From contig NZ_CP130720.1 of assembly GCF_035984415.1 (NCBI RefSeq), positions 434,001 to 498,000 of the forward strand: DNA of 64,000 nt, written 5' to 3'. How positions within the stretch are numbered: the first letter of the stretch is position 1; every line of letters starts with the position of its first letter. This document shows positions 52,933-61,084 of this stretch, piece by piece. The translations under genes were made by a program, and so were the position numbers. The notes under the pieces were generated by a model. That model saw nothing but the letters and a program-made list of their open reading frames with translations, did no database searches and was not told the origin of the DNA. The DNA is from Streptomyces sp. NBC_01296. Its GTDB lineage: Bacteria > Actinomycetota > Actinomycetes > Streptomycetales > Streptomycetaceae.

Positions 52933-53537
52933 CCGGGACCACAGTGCCGACGATCGTGATCGTTCCCGGCATGCGGGAACACGTCGAGGACCACTGGCAG
53001 ACCATTCTGGCCGAGCGGCTCGGCGATGCGGGCCGCACCGTCCGCACCGTTCCCCCGCTGGTGCGCAACCGGCTCAGCCGCGACGCCCATGTCGCCAACC
53101 TGGTCGAGGTGATGGTGCAGATCACCGGGCCCGTGATCATCGTCGCCCACAGTGCGGGCGTCATGACCACGGTGCAGTGGGCCCGGTGGCACGACGCGGA
53201 CGTCCGGGGCGCCCTGCTCGCCGCGCCCCCGGATTTCGGGACGCCGCTGCCGGACGGCTACCCCACCCCCGACGAGCTGGCAGTGCAGGGCTGGACACCG
53301 GTGCCCCGGAAGCCCCTGCCCTTCCCCAGCATCGTCGCGGCCAGTTCCGACGATCCGCTGGGATCCCTGGGGCGCGTCGCAGAACTCGCGCGGGAGTGGG
53401 GAAGCCGCCTGGTGGAACTCGGCCCCGTCGGACACCTCAACCCCGCTTCCGGCCACGGTCCGTGGCCCCAGGCCGAGGTACTCGTCGAGGCGCTCGAAGA
53501 CGGCCGGTTCCACGGGGCTCGACGGCCCGCCTCGTAG
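52929..53537 (+). CDS. RBBP9/YdeN-type serine hydrolase
   Basis: This is a 202-residue alpha/beta hydrolase with a minimal core. PTIVIVPGMREHVEDHWQTI opens the fold, the nucleophile is Ser in VAHSAGV, Asp is expected in ASSDDPLG, and His in VGHLNPASGHG. This matches the RBBP9/YdeN family. The start overlaps the MFS stop (ATGA), so it is the last gene of the operon. It may hydrolyse an ester form of the substrate or a CoA/lactone intermediate. Confidence 0.82.
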   Translation: MTGTTVPTIVIVPGMREHVEDHWQTILAERLGDAGRTVRTVPPLVRNRLSRDAHVANLVEVMVQITGPVIIVAHSAGVMTTVQWARWHDADVRGALLAAPPDFGTPLPDGYPTPDELAVQGWTPVPRKPLPFPSIVAASSDDPLGSLGRVAELAREWGSRLVELGPVGHLNPASGHGPWPQAEVLVEALEDGRFHGARRPAS

Positions 53538-53561
53538 TCGGAGTCCCTCAGGCGTAGGCAT

Positions 53562-53580
53562 CTCCCCCCGTCCGGGGGAG
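53562..53580. repeat. Palindrome between the catabolic operon and the secreted-protein gene
   Basis: CTCCCCC-CGTCC-GGGGGAG is a perfect 7-bp dyad, 24 bp after the hydrolase stop and 89 bp before the next start. It may end the operon or be a regulator site of the next gene. Confidence 0.45.
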
Positions 53581-53668
53581 GCAGCGTCACTCCCGGGCGG
53601 GACGGCAGGGGCGGGCGGGTTCGCAAGGATCGGAGGTGATCTCACACCACTCTCGGAGGGGAACCATC

Positions 53669-54277
53669 ATGGCGATCAAAATGTCCCTGCGCCTGGCCGC
53701 CGTCCCGTTTGCTCTTGCCGCCACGGCAACGGTCGCGGCCGCCCTGCCGGCGACCGCCGCTCCCCCGCATCCGACCGACCGCCCCACGGCCGCCACGCCT
53801 GCGGCCGTGGCGGGCATCAGCGGGTGGGCCCGTATGGACTATCCCGCCCCCGGTGAGGACATCCGGATCTTCGTCGATGCGTACGGCCTGTTCACGCCAC
53901 ACGACCAGGGCGTCCCTGCCAAGTCCTGGGGCACGTTCCGCATCCAGCACCGATGGCCCCCGAAGGGCGACGGGAAGCCGTCGTTCAACTGGGGGAACTT
54001 CAAGGTCGACTGCGTGAGCGTCAACGGACCGGACGTGGCCGTGACCGGCAGGATCGTCGATGCGGGTCCGTACTGGCAGGACTTCCTCCACCGCAAGCAG
54101 CCCGCTCGCATGGGCCTGAGTTTCCACGTCCCGGCGGCCGGCGGTGGCGCAACACGGATCGGGATCACGGCCCCCACCCCGGACGGGCAGCCCGAGCTCC
54201 CGAAGTGCTCGGCCAACAGCCCCGACGCGAACGCCACCGAGGGCGGTTTCACGGTCACCGACACCCGGAGCCGGTGA
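53669..54277 (+). CDS. Secreted protein of unknown function
   Basis: This 202-residue exported protein has a signal peptide (MAIKMSLRLAAVPFALAATA, cleaved after AAALPATAA) and a Thr/Pro/Ala-rich linker. The domain reads ISGWARMDYPAPGEDIRIFV, DAYGLFTPHDQ, FRIQHRWPP, FKVDCVSVNGPDVAVTGRIV, and a final GGFTVTDT. The pattern of strands and one conserved Cys pair resemble repeat-containing extracellular proteins of Streptomyces (a 'GHxx..' type beta-sandwich), but I cannot name the family. ATG 53669 follows CGGAGGGG. Confidence 0.65.
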   Translation: MAIKMSLRLAAVPFALAATATVAAALPATAAPPHPTDRPTAATPAAVAGISGWARMDYPAPGEDIRIFVDAYGLFTPHDQGVPAKSWGTFRIQHRWPPKGDGKPSFNWGNFKVDCVSVNGPDVAVTGRIVDAGPYWQDFLHRKQPARMGLSFHVPAAGGGATRIGITAPTPDGQPELPKCSANSPDANATEGGFTVTDTRSR

Positions 54278-54393
54278 CGCGAGTCAGAGATTCGGTGGCA
54301 GTAGGCGGCGACTCCGCAAAAGCCTGTTGGCGGACCACGGCGACCACTGCTATTTTCCCGGAGGCCGTGCGAGAGAACGAGGAGGTGGTACCC

Positions 54394-54447
54394 GTGAACA
54401 CAGTATCGACATGGGTGCTCCCCTCCGGGGTCACGGTCGGGCGATAG
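54394..54447 (+). CDS. 17-residue upstream ORF (leader peptide) of the alpha/beta hydrolase
   Basis: GTG 54394 to TAG encodes VNTVSTWVLPSGVTVGR, preceded by CGAGGAGGTGGT. It matches the leader at 20129-20182 in length, in the N-x-V-x-x-W-V-L-P-x-x-V-T-V-G pattern and in flanking bases, although the downstream genes are unrelated and the two loci lie 34 kb apart on opposite strands. Confidence 0.75.
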   Translation: MNTVSTWVLPSGVTVGR

Positions 54448-54492
54448 GTCGTCCGGGAGCGCCGTTCATGAGCACTCCCGAAAGGCACGACC
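54447..54492 (+). promoter_or_regulatory. Ribosome-site-sequestering hairpin of the alpha/beta hydrolase gene
   Basis: The outer stem GGTCGT (54447-54452) pairs with ACGACC (54487-54492), which ends at the start codon. The inner stem CGGGAGCGC (54454-54462) pairs with GCACTCCCG (54472-54480), with one mismatch. The ribosome site GAAAGG (54480-54485) lies at the base of the inner stem, enclosed by the outer one. The uORF stop codon touches the outer stem, so a terminating ribosome would melt it. Confidence 0.75.
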
Positions 54493-55218
54493 ATGCAGTT
54501 CACGTCTGAACAGCGCCTCGACGACGGCGTCCTCGAGCGCGAATTCACGCTCGGCGAGATCCCCGGCGTCCTGTGGACGCCTGAATCCACCGCACCGGCC
54601 CCGCTGATCCTGATCGGCCACAACGGCGGCCTGCACAAGCGGGAGGCCCGGCTGGTGGCCCGGGCCCGGCACTCCGCGGCGGAGTACGGCTACGCGGTGG
54701 CCGCCATCGACCACCCCGGGCACGGCGGCCGGCCCCGTTCCGCCGTCGACGAGCAGGCCCGCGCCGACCTCCGCCGGGCGATGCAGTCCGGCGAGCCGGT
54801 CGACGAGATCTTCGAGTCCTTCATCGTCCCGCTGGTCGAAAACGCCGTCCCGGAATGGCGGACCACCCTGGACGCCCTCCTTGCGCTGCCCGAGATCGGC
54901 GGCCCCGTCGGGTACTCGGGGATGACCGCCATCGGCATTCGGCTGGCGGTGGTCGAACCGCGCATCGCGGCCGCCGGCTTCTTCGCCGGAGGGTACGTGC
55001 CCCGCGCCCAGCGCGAGGAGGCCCGGCAGGTCACCATTCCCGTGCAATTCCTGCTGCAGTGGGACGACGAAGGCAACCCCCGCCAACGCGCCCTGGACCT
55101 CTTCGACGCCTTCGGCACCAAGGAGAAGACACTGCACGCCAACATGGGCGGGCACGCCGGCACCCCGTGGTTCGAGGTCGACGACGGGAACCGGTTCTTC
55201 GCCCGGCACCTGAAGTGA
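54493..55218 (+). CDS. Alpha/beta hydrolase (dienelactone-hydrolase/S9-like) under leader-peptide control
   Basis: This 241-residue cytoplasmic hydrolase reads FTLGEIPGVLWTPESTAPAP, LILIGHNGGLHKREARLVAR, then AAIDHPGHGGRPRSAVDEQA, with the nucleophile expected in GYSGMTAIGIRL (Ser in GYSGM). An Asp follows in LLQWDDEGNPRQRA and a His in MGGHAGTPWFEVDD. The substrate is unknown. ATG 54493 has GAAAGG seven bases upstream, but that site is folded into a hairpin following a 17-codon leader ORF. Control by a leader often marks resistance functions; this enzyme could inactivate an ester- or lactone-type antibiotic (inference). Confidence 0.82.
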   Translation: MQFTSEQRLDDGVLEREFTLGEIPGVLWTPESTAPAPLILIGHNGGLHKREARLVARARHSAAEYGYAVAAIDHPGHGGRPRSAVDEQARADLRRAMQSGEPVDEIFESFIVPLVENAVPEWRTTLDALLALPEIGGPVGYSGMTAIGIRLAVVEPRIAAAGFFAGGYVPRAQREEARQVTIPVQFLLQWDDEGNPRQRALDLFDAFGTKEKTLHANMGGHAGTPWFEVDDGNRFFARHLK

Positions 55219-55370
55219 CCCCGGGCCATCAGGCCGGCAGCAGACGGTAGGCGGTGGGCGGTGGGCGCCGTCGGCCTGGATGCCGCTCATCGAACCTTCT
55301 CTTGCGGTCATCGTTTCGACCTGAGGGCGTCCGCCAGTAGGAAGGGCGGGTTGCGACAAGTGGCAGTAGT

Positions 55371-55436
55371 GCAGGCACGGTTCGCTCGATCATGGAGGAC
55401 TCCACGTTTCATGATCACCGGGGGATCCGTGCCTGC
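55371..55436. repeat. Nested inverted repeats, possible IS end
   Basis: The outer arms GCAGGCACGG and CCGTGCCTGC (55371-55380 and 55427-55436) are perfect. Inside them GATCATG and CATGATC (55388-55394 and 55410-55416) are also perfect. The plus strand after it reads VPAVPSPSSVEP, like the N-terminus of some transposases, but only about 15 codons fit. The rest of 55219-55609 has no gene. Confidence 0.5.
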
Positions 55437-55609
55437 CGTCCCATCACCGTCATCCGTAGAGCCCCGTCGACCGGGCCGAACAGGGCACCAAACGCCCGCA
55501 GTTGACGGACTGGTACGGCATACCACGGGTCACCGGTCCCGCACCGGCCACTGCTGCCCGCCGCCCTCGACCGCTTCGCCGACCTCCAAAGCGTCCCGGG
55601 GACCACGTG

Positions 55610-56668
55610 TCAGACGGTCGCCACGGGCACGCCGTCCGGGCGGCCGGCGAGCAAGGCCGCGATGTGGTCCGCGCATCGGATCGCCGCCGTGGCCATCGCG
55701 CTCCTGGTCATCCCGGCGAGATGCGGGGAGAGCAGGGCGTTCGGCAGGCCGAAGAGCGGCGAGGTGAAGGTGGCGTGCTCGTGCTCGAAGGTGTCGACGG
55801 CTGCCGCCGCGAGCGGGTGTGCCGCATCGCCCAGTGCGTCGGCCAGCGCCTGCTCGTCGACGATCCCACCCCGGGCGGTGTTCAACAGGATCGACCCCGG
55901 CCGCATCACCGCCAGCTCCGCCCGACCGATCATCCCTCGGGTCTGCGGGGTCAGCGGAAGGTGCAGGGAGACCACGTCAGTGGTCGCCAGCAGAGCGGTG
56001 AGGGACTGCGCCTGCGGCACCGAGGTCTCGGCCGGGCGCCGTGAGAAGCCCTGGACCACCATGCCCAAGGCGGTAGCCCGCTCGGCCAGGGCCAGGCCGA
56101 TCCGGCCCAACCCGACGATGCCCAAGGTCAGTTCCGACAACTCCAACGCGGGGGTGGCCGGAGCGCTCCAGCGGCCCCGGTGCGCGGCCTCGTTGTGCGC
56201 CGGGAGGTTCCGGATCAGGGCGAGCAACTGGGCCAGGACGAACTCGGCGACCGCGTTCACGTTGGAGCCCGGAGTGTGGGTGACGGCCACGCCGTGGTGA
56301 GCGGCGGCGGCCAGCTCGACATGGTCGGTGCCCGCCCCGGCCCGGCCGACCACACGGAGCCGGTTGGCCAGTACGTGGTCGGTCGCCGCCGCGAGGAACG
56401 CTGCACGCAGCGGGACACCCGCGCGGGACTTCACCGCGTGGTAGCCGATCCCGTCCCTGACGGTCTCAGCGATCAGCGCCGGCTCGTCGAAGCCGTCGAA
56501 ATCGGTGAAGTCCACCCGGCCGGCCCAGGCGGCCCGCGCCCCGGCCTTGTCGGCCACCCGTCGAAGGTTCAGCGTCACGGTCAGCCCATGGCCGAGCAGA
56601 CGCTCCAGCTCCCGGTCAAGCAGCTCGCCAGGAGCCGCATCCAACAACAGGACTCGCACCTTTTCCAC
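55610..56668 (-). CDS. D-isomer-specific 2-hydroxyacid dehydrogenase
   Basis: This is a 352-residue NAD-dependent dehydrogenase. The substrate domain reads LRVVGRAGAGTDHVELAAAA followed by TPGSNVNAVAEFVLAQLLAL. The cofactor domain holds LGIVGLGRIGLALAERATAL and SLHLPLTPQTRGMI, then LLNTARGGIVDEQAL with the catalytic Arg. The Glu is in AAAAVDTFEHEHA and the His in LLSPHLAGMT. It resembles 3-phosphoglycerate dehydrogenase (SerA) or glyoxylate reductase but lacks the ACT domain and has a longer N-terminal part. The start is GTG 56668. Confidence 0.82.
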   Translation of the reverse strand: MEKVRVLLLDAAPGELLDRELERLLGHGLTVTLNLRRVADKAGARAAWAGRVDFTDFDGFDEPALIAETVRDGIGYHAVKSRAGVPLRAAFLAAATDHVLANRLRVVGRAGAGTDHVELAAAAHHGVAVTHTPGSNVNAVAEFVLAQLLALIRNLPAHNEAAHRGRWSAPATPALELSELTLGIVGLGRIGLALAERATALGMVVQGFSRRPAETSVPQAQSLTALLATTDVVSLHLPLTPQTRGMIGRAELAVMRPGSILLNTARGGIVDEQALADALGDAAHPLAAAAVDTFEHEHATFTSPLFGLPNALLSPHLAGMTRSAMATAAIRCADHIAALLAGRPDGVPVATV

Positions 56669-57000
56669 TTGCCCCCCTTTCCCAGTTCCTGGACCCTACT
56701 GCGCTCCAGAAGCCGGTCGCGAGAAGCCCCTGACCCGACACCCCTGCGTGCCACTGCCCTGCCCGATACCGCACCCACTGGCGGAGCCTCCAAGAGACAA
56801 AACGATGAGACGAATGTCTGTCTGATCGTTCCCCCGCGGTGGTGATGATCCCCGGCATCGGCATCGCTGTCATCCTCCAGCGGACAAGGGCTGGGGCCGG
56901 AAGCGGCGTGGGCGAATGGCATTCGGCCTGCTGCCGGGCGTTCCCCTTCTCGTGGTCGTCTCGTTCAGCAGGGCAGATGACCGATGGGGAGGGAAGGCAC
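56669..57000. other. Intergenic region
   Basis: This stretch of 332 bases lies between divergent genes. I see no separate gene. An alternative start for the next gene, ATG 56977, is at its end. Confidence 0.4.
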
Positions 57001-57459
57001 GTGCCTGGCCAGTGCGTACGAGAAGTGGTTCGGGACATCCTCGCCGAGCAGGCTCCGCAGGAGGCGAGGCTGCTCGATGGCATGGCGTCGCTGAGCGACA
57101 GGCAGATCACGCGAGTGTTCCGCCGCTCCCGCTCACGGAGGGATCCACTCGGATTCGGGACCGCCGAGGTGGTCGCGCTGATCGCGCCCGTGGTGTGGGT
57201 GGTGGTCAACGAGGTGGCCCAACGGTCAGCGGCAGCAGCCGTGGACGGGGCGAGCCGTTGGGGCAGCGCCTGGCTCCGTCGAGTGCGCCGTCTCCCCGAT
57301 CTGCCGGCAGAGGTCCCGGCATTGTCCAGCGGCCAGCTGGGGGACGTACGCCGGAGGGTTCTCGAGCGCGCACAGGCGTCAGGCATGGAAGCGGGAGCGG
57401 CCGAGGCTCTGGCCGACGCGGTGGTGGCCCGGCTCGCCACTTCGCCCGGCGATGGCTGA
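57001..57459 (+). CDS. Hypothetical partner protein of the M48-like peptidase
   Basis: This 152-residue protein has an N-terminal helical part (VREVVRDILAEQAPQEARLL, DGMASLSDRQITRVFRRSRS), a hydrophobic segment (AEVVALIAPVVWVVVNEVAQ) and a C-terminal helical region (LSSGQLGDVRRRVLERAQAS, GAAEALADAVVARL). No family is recognised. The single membrane-like segment suggests membrane association. Its end overlaps the start of the peptidase gene by 8 bp, so the two are co-translated. GTG 57001 has GGGGAGGGAAGG upstream; ATG 56977 is an alternative. Confidence 0.6.
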   Translation: MPGQCVREVVRDILAEQAPQEARLLDGMASLSDRQITRVFRRSRSRRDPLGFGTAEVVALIAPVVWVVVNEVAQRSAAAAVDGASRWGSAWLRRVRRLPDLPAEVPALSSGQLGDVRRRVLERAQASGMEAGAAEALADAVVARLATSPGDG

Positions 57460-58936
57460 CAGCGGCCCTCCCCGCCGCGACCAGCGCCTGCTCGGCCAAG
57501 GCACCACCCGGCGATGCGCGCTGTTCCTGGTCTTGGTCGTGACGCTCGTCGTGGGACTGTCCCTGCGCGCGGTTCGGGTCCTCGTCTCCAGCGGACAGGA
57601 CCCGGATCTCCTGGACACTCCGGGCAACCGTCCCTCCTGGCCCCTGCCTCTGAACACCCTCAGACTGTTCAAGCCGGAGCTTGCCCGGCCCTACCAGGCC
57701 GACCTCCTGGACAACGCCGAGGCGATCGCCATGACTGCCGGCGGGCTGATGCTGCTGACCACCGCCGCACTCCATCTGTGCTGGCCCGCCTTGCGCAGGC
57801 ACCGTCTTGTCCGGATCGACCCCGACCGCTTCTTTCTCCACGGCGCGCTCCTACAGCTGACGCTCCGGGCCGGGGTCAAACGGTTCCCGGCCTTCTACCA
57901 TGATCCGCATCGCATCAGCACAGGGGCTGTCGCCTTCGGCTCCTTGGGCAGATACTGCATCGCCCTCGACAACGGCCTGGTGGCCATGTTCGAGGGCGCG
58001 CGCGTGACCGGCCTTCGGTTCACCGTCGACGAGGGACTCGACATACGTCCCGACTTCAGCCCGTGGTTCCTGAAGTCCAGGGACGGGGCGATCTTCGCGG
58101 CCGTGGTGCTCCATGAGCTGGCCCACCTTCGCAGCCGCGACGTCGAACTGGGCAGCGGCGTGCGGGCCATGTGGCTGGCCTTCGTTGCCACCGCCGTCCT
58201 GCCCTACACGGCACTGCTCGCGTGGCTGTCCTGGAGCGAGTTCCCCGGCGCCCGGCACTCCTGGTCGGGGCAGCAGTGGTCGCCCCTGTGGGAAGCGGCC
58301 ATGGTGGCCATTCTGGTCGCGATGGTGTACGTGGCCTATACCGACATCCTGAGGCATCGCGAATTGTGCGCCGACCTGGATGCGGTCGACTGGGGCGCTG
58401 CTCCGGAAGCGTGGAGTGCCGTGGCTGAGGAACAGGCCAGTCGCCGCATGGGGCCGAAGTGGGAATTGGAACACTGGCACACCGAACCCGATGACGGGTG
58501 GATCAGTCTGTTCGCCTGGGCACGGAAGACCCGCCCGCTGCGCGGCGCCACCCGTCCCTGGCACACCCATCCCGGCTGGTGGTGGCGGATTCGTGCCCTC
58601 AAACGCCCAGCCCATCCGAGGGGACCCAACGGCACCTGGACACAGGCCGCGATCCTGACGGGAACCGTGACGGTGCTGATGCACATGCTCCTGAACGAAC
58701 TCGCCCACGCCGGGGGACTCTCCCGGCTCACCTCCACGCTGCTCTACTCCGGGCTGGTGCTGTGCGTGTCGCTCGGCCGCCCCCTCACCGTCCACCCCGC
58801 CCACCCCTTCCGCCCCCAGCCACGTGCCTTCGGCGTCGGTTCCCGTGGCAGAACACGCCGTGCCGTATTGCTGGGAGCGTGCCTCCTTCTGCTCATCGTG
58901 ATCGACCCCGTGGGCGAGGTCCTTGCCACCGGGTAG
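57452..58936 (+). CDS. Membrane M48-like zinc metallopeptidase
   Basis: This is a 494-residue membrane protein. Segments: LFLVLVVTLVVGLSLRAVRV, AMTAGGLMLLTTAALHLCWP, then a catalytic region with HELAH (His221-Glu222-His225) in VVLHELAHLRSRDVE, two membrane segments (LAFVATAVLPYTALLAWLSW, AAMVAILVAMVYVAYTDI), and the third zinc ligand Glu304 in RHRELCADLD. A further pair of segments lies near the C-terminus. The HExxH...E spacing of about 79 residues agrees with M48 (HtpX/Ste24-like). A soluble-looking C-terminal part (DDGWISLFAWARKTRPL) follows. It starts inside the preceding gene, so it acts with that partner. The substrate is unknown. Confidence 0.78.
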   Translation: MADSGPPRRDQRLLGQGTTRRCALFLVLVVTLVVGLSLRAVRVLVSSGQDPDLLDTPGNRPSWPLPLNTLRLFKPELARPYQADLLDNAEAIAMTAGGLMLLTTAALHLCWPALRRHRLVRIDPDRFFLHGALLQLTLRAGVKRFPAFYHDPHRISTGAVAFGSLGRYCIALDNGLVAMFEGARVTGLRFTVDEGLDIRPDFSPWFLKSRDGAIFAAVVLHELAHLRSRDVELGSGVRAMWLAFVATAVLPYTALLAWLSWSEFPGARHSWSGQQWSPLWEAAMVAILVAMVYVAYTDILRHRELCADLDAVDWGAAPEAWSAVAEEQASRRMGPKWELEHWHTEPDDGWISLFAWARKTRPLRGATRPWHTHPGWWWRIRALKRPAHPRGPNGTWTQAAILTGTVTVLMHMLLNELAHAGGLSRLTSTLLYSGLVLCVSLGRPLTVHPAHPFRPQPRAFGVGSRGRTRRAVLLGACLLLLIVIDPVGEVLATG

Positions 58937-59134
58937 GCCCCGAAGGGAGCGTCAGAAATCGGCCGCCGCCTTCGGGTTGGCCGGCGCGTTCCGGGCGACA
59001 TCGCGCAGCCACATCAACGGGGGGGACGGGGGGTACCCCTACCGCACTCGGGCCCGCTGACCGGATGGTCCGGTGGATCTTGAACCAAGCAGGGTGGACG
59101 GACACACCCTGATGCACAAGGAACGGAGCCCTCC

Positions 59135-59950
59135 GTGTTCAGCTTGAAGTCGGTTCGCCGCCGGGCGGCGCGCACCACTGCCGTCAGCGCTCTCGCGGTC
59201 GCGACGTGCGCCACCCTGATGACCGGCAGCGCCGGAGCGATCGTCAACGGGGTCGATTCCACGGAGCGCTACCCGTTCATGGCGACGATCCCGGAGTCGG
59301 CCCCGAAGTACGGGATATACGACGGTTCGTGCGGGGCGTCGCTGATCGATCCGCAGTGGGTGCTGACGGCGGCCCACTGCGTGCAGGGCGACGGCCTGGA
59401 GTTGGACGGCATCGTCCGGATCGGCGGAGAGCAGCGGAAGTCCGGGGGGACCGTCCGGGCCATCGAGCGGATCGTCGTCCATCCCGGCTATGCGAACGGT
59501 GACGGGAAGGCGGCCAACAAGGACGACCTTGCCCTGGTCCGCCTCGACCGCCCGGTCACCGAGAAGCCCGTCCGTATCGCGGAGCGGGCCGGGCGGCCCG
59601 GCACCCCGACCCGGGTCCTGGGATTCGGCACCACCGTCGACACCGAGCTGAAGTTCGCGGAGCGGTTGCAGGAGCTCGAGACACGCAGGGGCACCGATGC
59701 CGAGTGTGCCCCCGGCTATGCGGACCGGACCCGGTTGTGCACGATCAGCCGTGTGCCCCAGGCCATGGCGTGTGTCGGGGACTCCGGCGGGCCCCAACTG
59801 CAGAAGGGCAGGCAGGGGCGGTGGGAGCTCACCGGAGCCACCTCGGGTCCCGGCGCCCCGGGAGTCGCCTGCTCGGCCGGGCCGGGCCTCTACACCAACG
59901 TGCCCGCCTACGCGGAGTGGATCCGCAAAACCATCAAGCTCAACGCCTGA
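59135..59950 (+). CDS. Secreted trypsin-like serine protease (S1)
   Basis: This is a 271-residue chymotrypsin-fold protease. The signal peptide is residues 1-33 ([20 protein letters not shown]), followed directly by the mature N-terminus [13 protein letters not shown], so the propeptide is very short. The triad is His in TAAHC, Asp in [11 protein letters not shown] and Ser in [10 protein letters not shown]. Conserved disulfide Cys pairs are present. The S1 pocket region ([15 protein letters not shown]) is not clearly trypsin-specific because no Asp sits six residues before the Ser. It is convergent with a gene for an inhibitor-like protein. GTG 59135 is used. Confidence 0.85.
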   Translation: MFSLKSVRRRAARTTAVSALAVATCATLMTGSAGAIVNGVDSTERYPFMATIPESAPKYGIYDGSCGASLIDPQWVLTAAHCVQGDGLELDGIVRIGGEQRKSGGTVRAIERIVVHPGYANGDGKAANKDDLALVRLDRPVTEKPVRIAERAGRPGTPTRVLGFGTTVDTELKFAERLQELETRRGTDAECAPGYADRTRLCTISRVPQAMACVGDSGGPQLQKGRQGRWELTGATSGPGAPGVACSAGPGLYTNVPAYAEWIRKTIKLNA

Positions 59951-59973
59951 CCCCGGACAGCCGCCGACCGGGG
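59951..59973. terminator. Terminator between protease and inhibitor-like genes
   Basis: CCCCGG (59951-59956) and CCGGGG (59968-59973) form a 6-bp stem with an 11-base loop just after the protease stop. It could serve both converging genes. Confidence 0.4.
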
Positions 59974-60066
59974 GCATGCCGCGGGCAAGGGGGAAGCGCT
60001 GAGACAACCCCTTGACCGCCCTCGGCGTGATGGCATGCGGCCGCGCGTTCGGGCCGGTCGGGGCGG

Positions 60067-60603
60067 TCAGGACAGCCGGCACGCGTGGAACCGGTTGGAG
60101 TGGATGTTCCCGAACGACTTCGGGATTCGGGCGATGCCCTGGTCAGGGCGGATGGTCCGGCTCTGCCCCCGGTACTCCGTGCCGCTGTACACGGTGACGC
60201 ACCGGCCCCACAGCCTGCCGTTGCGGCGCCACGTGCCGGCACCGTTCCACACCGACTCACCGCCGTTGAATCCGACGTACGCGGTCGTCTCCGGGTAGCG
60301 CGGCATGTCGTGCGAGACGAAGCTCGCCACGCCCGTGTAGTCGGGGCCGGTCCAGCCGCACACCCAGCCGGATGTACACGGCTCGGACGGGACGGGGGCC
60401 GCTTGCGCCGACGGGGTGGCGGGGGCGAGGGTGAAGGCGACGCAGAGCGCGCAGACAGCAGCCGCGGCCGCCGCCCTCCACCTCCCCTCGCGCGGGCGGC
60501 GGGCGTTCCGCCGTCCTTCGGTCAGGGCGCGTACGGTCACGGGGGTCACCGCCACTCTCCGGGAAGCCGCAGGCCGCGCGACGGTCTGCGGGCGCTGTTC
60601 CAT
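60067..60603 (-). CDS. Secreted peptidase-inhibitor I36-type protein
   Basis: This 178-residue protein has a signal segment (WRAAAAAAVCALCVAFTLAP) after a basic N-terminus and a C-terminal beta/gamma-crystallin-like domain typical of the SMPI/I36 inhibitors: GWVCGWTGPDYTGVASFVSH, YVGFNGGESVWNGAG, RCVTVYSGTEYRGQSRTIRP and IRPDQGIARIPKSFGNIHSN. Two Cys pairs fit disulfides. I36 proteins of Streptomyces inhibit metalloproteases; some of the family are structural only. ATG 60603 has GGAGGTGGG directly upstream. It is convergent with the protease gene. Confidence 0.75.
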   Translation of the reverse strand: MEQRPQTVARPAASRRVAVTPVTVRALTEGRRNARRPREGRWRAAAAAAVCALCVAFTLAPATPSAQAAPVPSEPCTSGWVCGWTGPDYTGVASFVSHDMPRYPETTAYVGFNGGESVWNGAGTWRRNGRLWGRCVTVYSGTEYRGQSRTIRPDQGIARIPKSFGNIHSNRFHACRLS

Positions 60604-61084
60604 CCCACCTCCGTTCCGCCTTGATCGCACCAGCAGACGCCGTGCCCGGTCTCGGCGATAACCGCCTGCGACCACCCGTTGGCGTGGTGAAACCACGCGG
60701 CGCACGGTCTCGGCCACCATGTCGAAGAGGCCGTCACCGCCGTCTTCCACGACGCTCGACGCTGTGGGCTCCGGCGTTCTGGCGGTGTCAGGCCGAGGCG
60801 GGCAGTCCGTCAGCTACCGTGTGCGGGCGAAACACCGCCGCCCGCGGTTGACCGGCACGCCGTGCTGCAGGCCGGGCGTGGCCGCGGATTCCGTCTGTCG
60901 CACGGCGTTCCGGCAGCAGGCGCTCCTGGCAGCCTTACCCGCCCGCCACCCGGTGGTCCTTCAAGGGTCGCGGTGGACACTCCCAGGCCGCGGAACGCTT
61001 GATGACAATCTGTCGGAAACCCGGCCGTTCTGGTGCAACTAGGATGACGCGTCAACATGCCTGTGGATGCGAGGAGTTGACCCG
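60604..61084. other. Intergenic region upstream of hemC paralogue
   Basis: This stretch of 481 bases lies between divergent genes. No gene, tRNA or leader ORF of the types seen elsewhere in the window was recognised. Confidence 0.4.
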
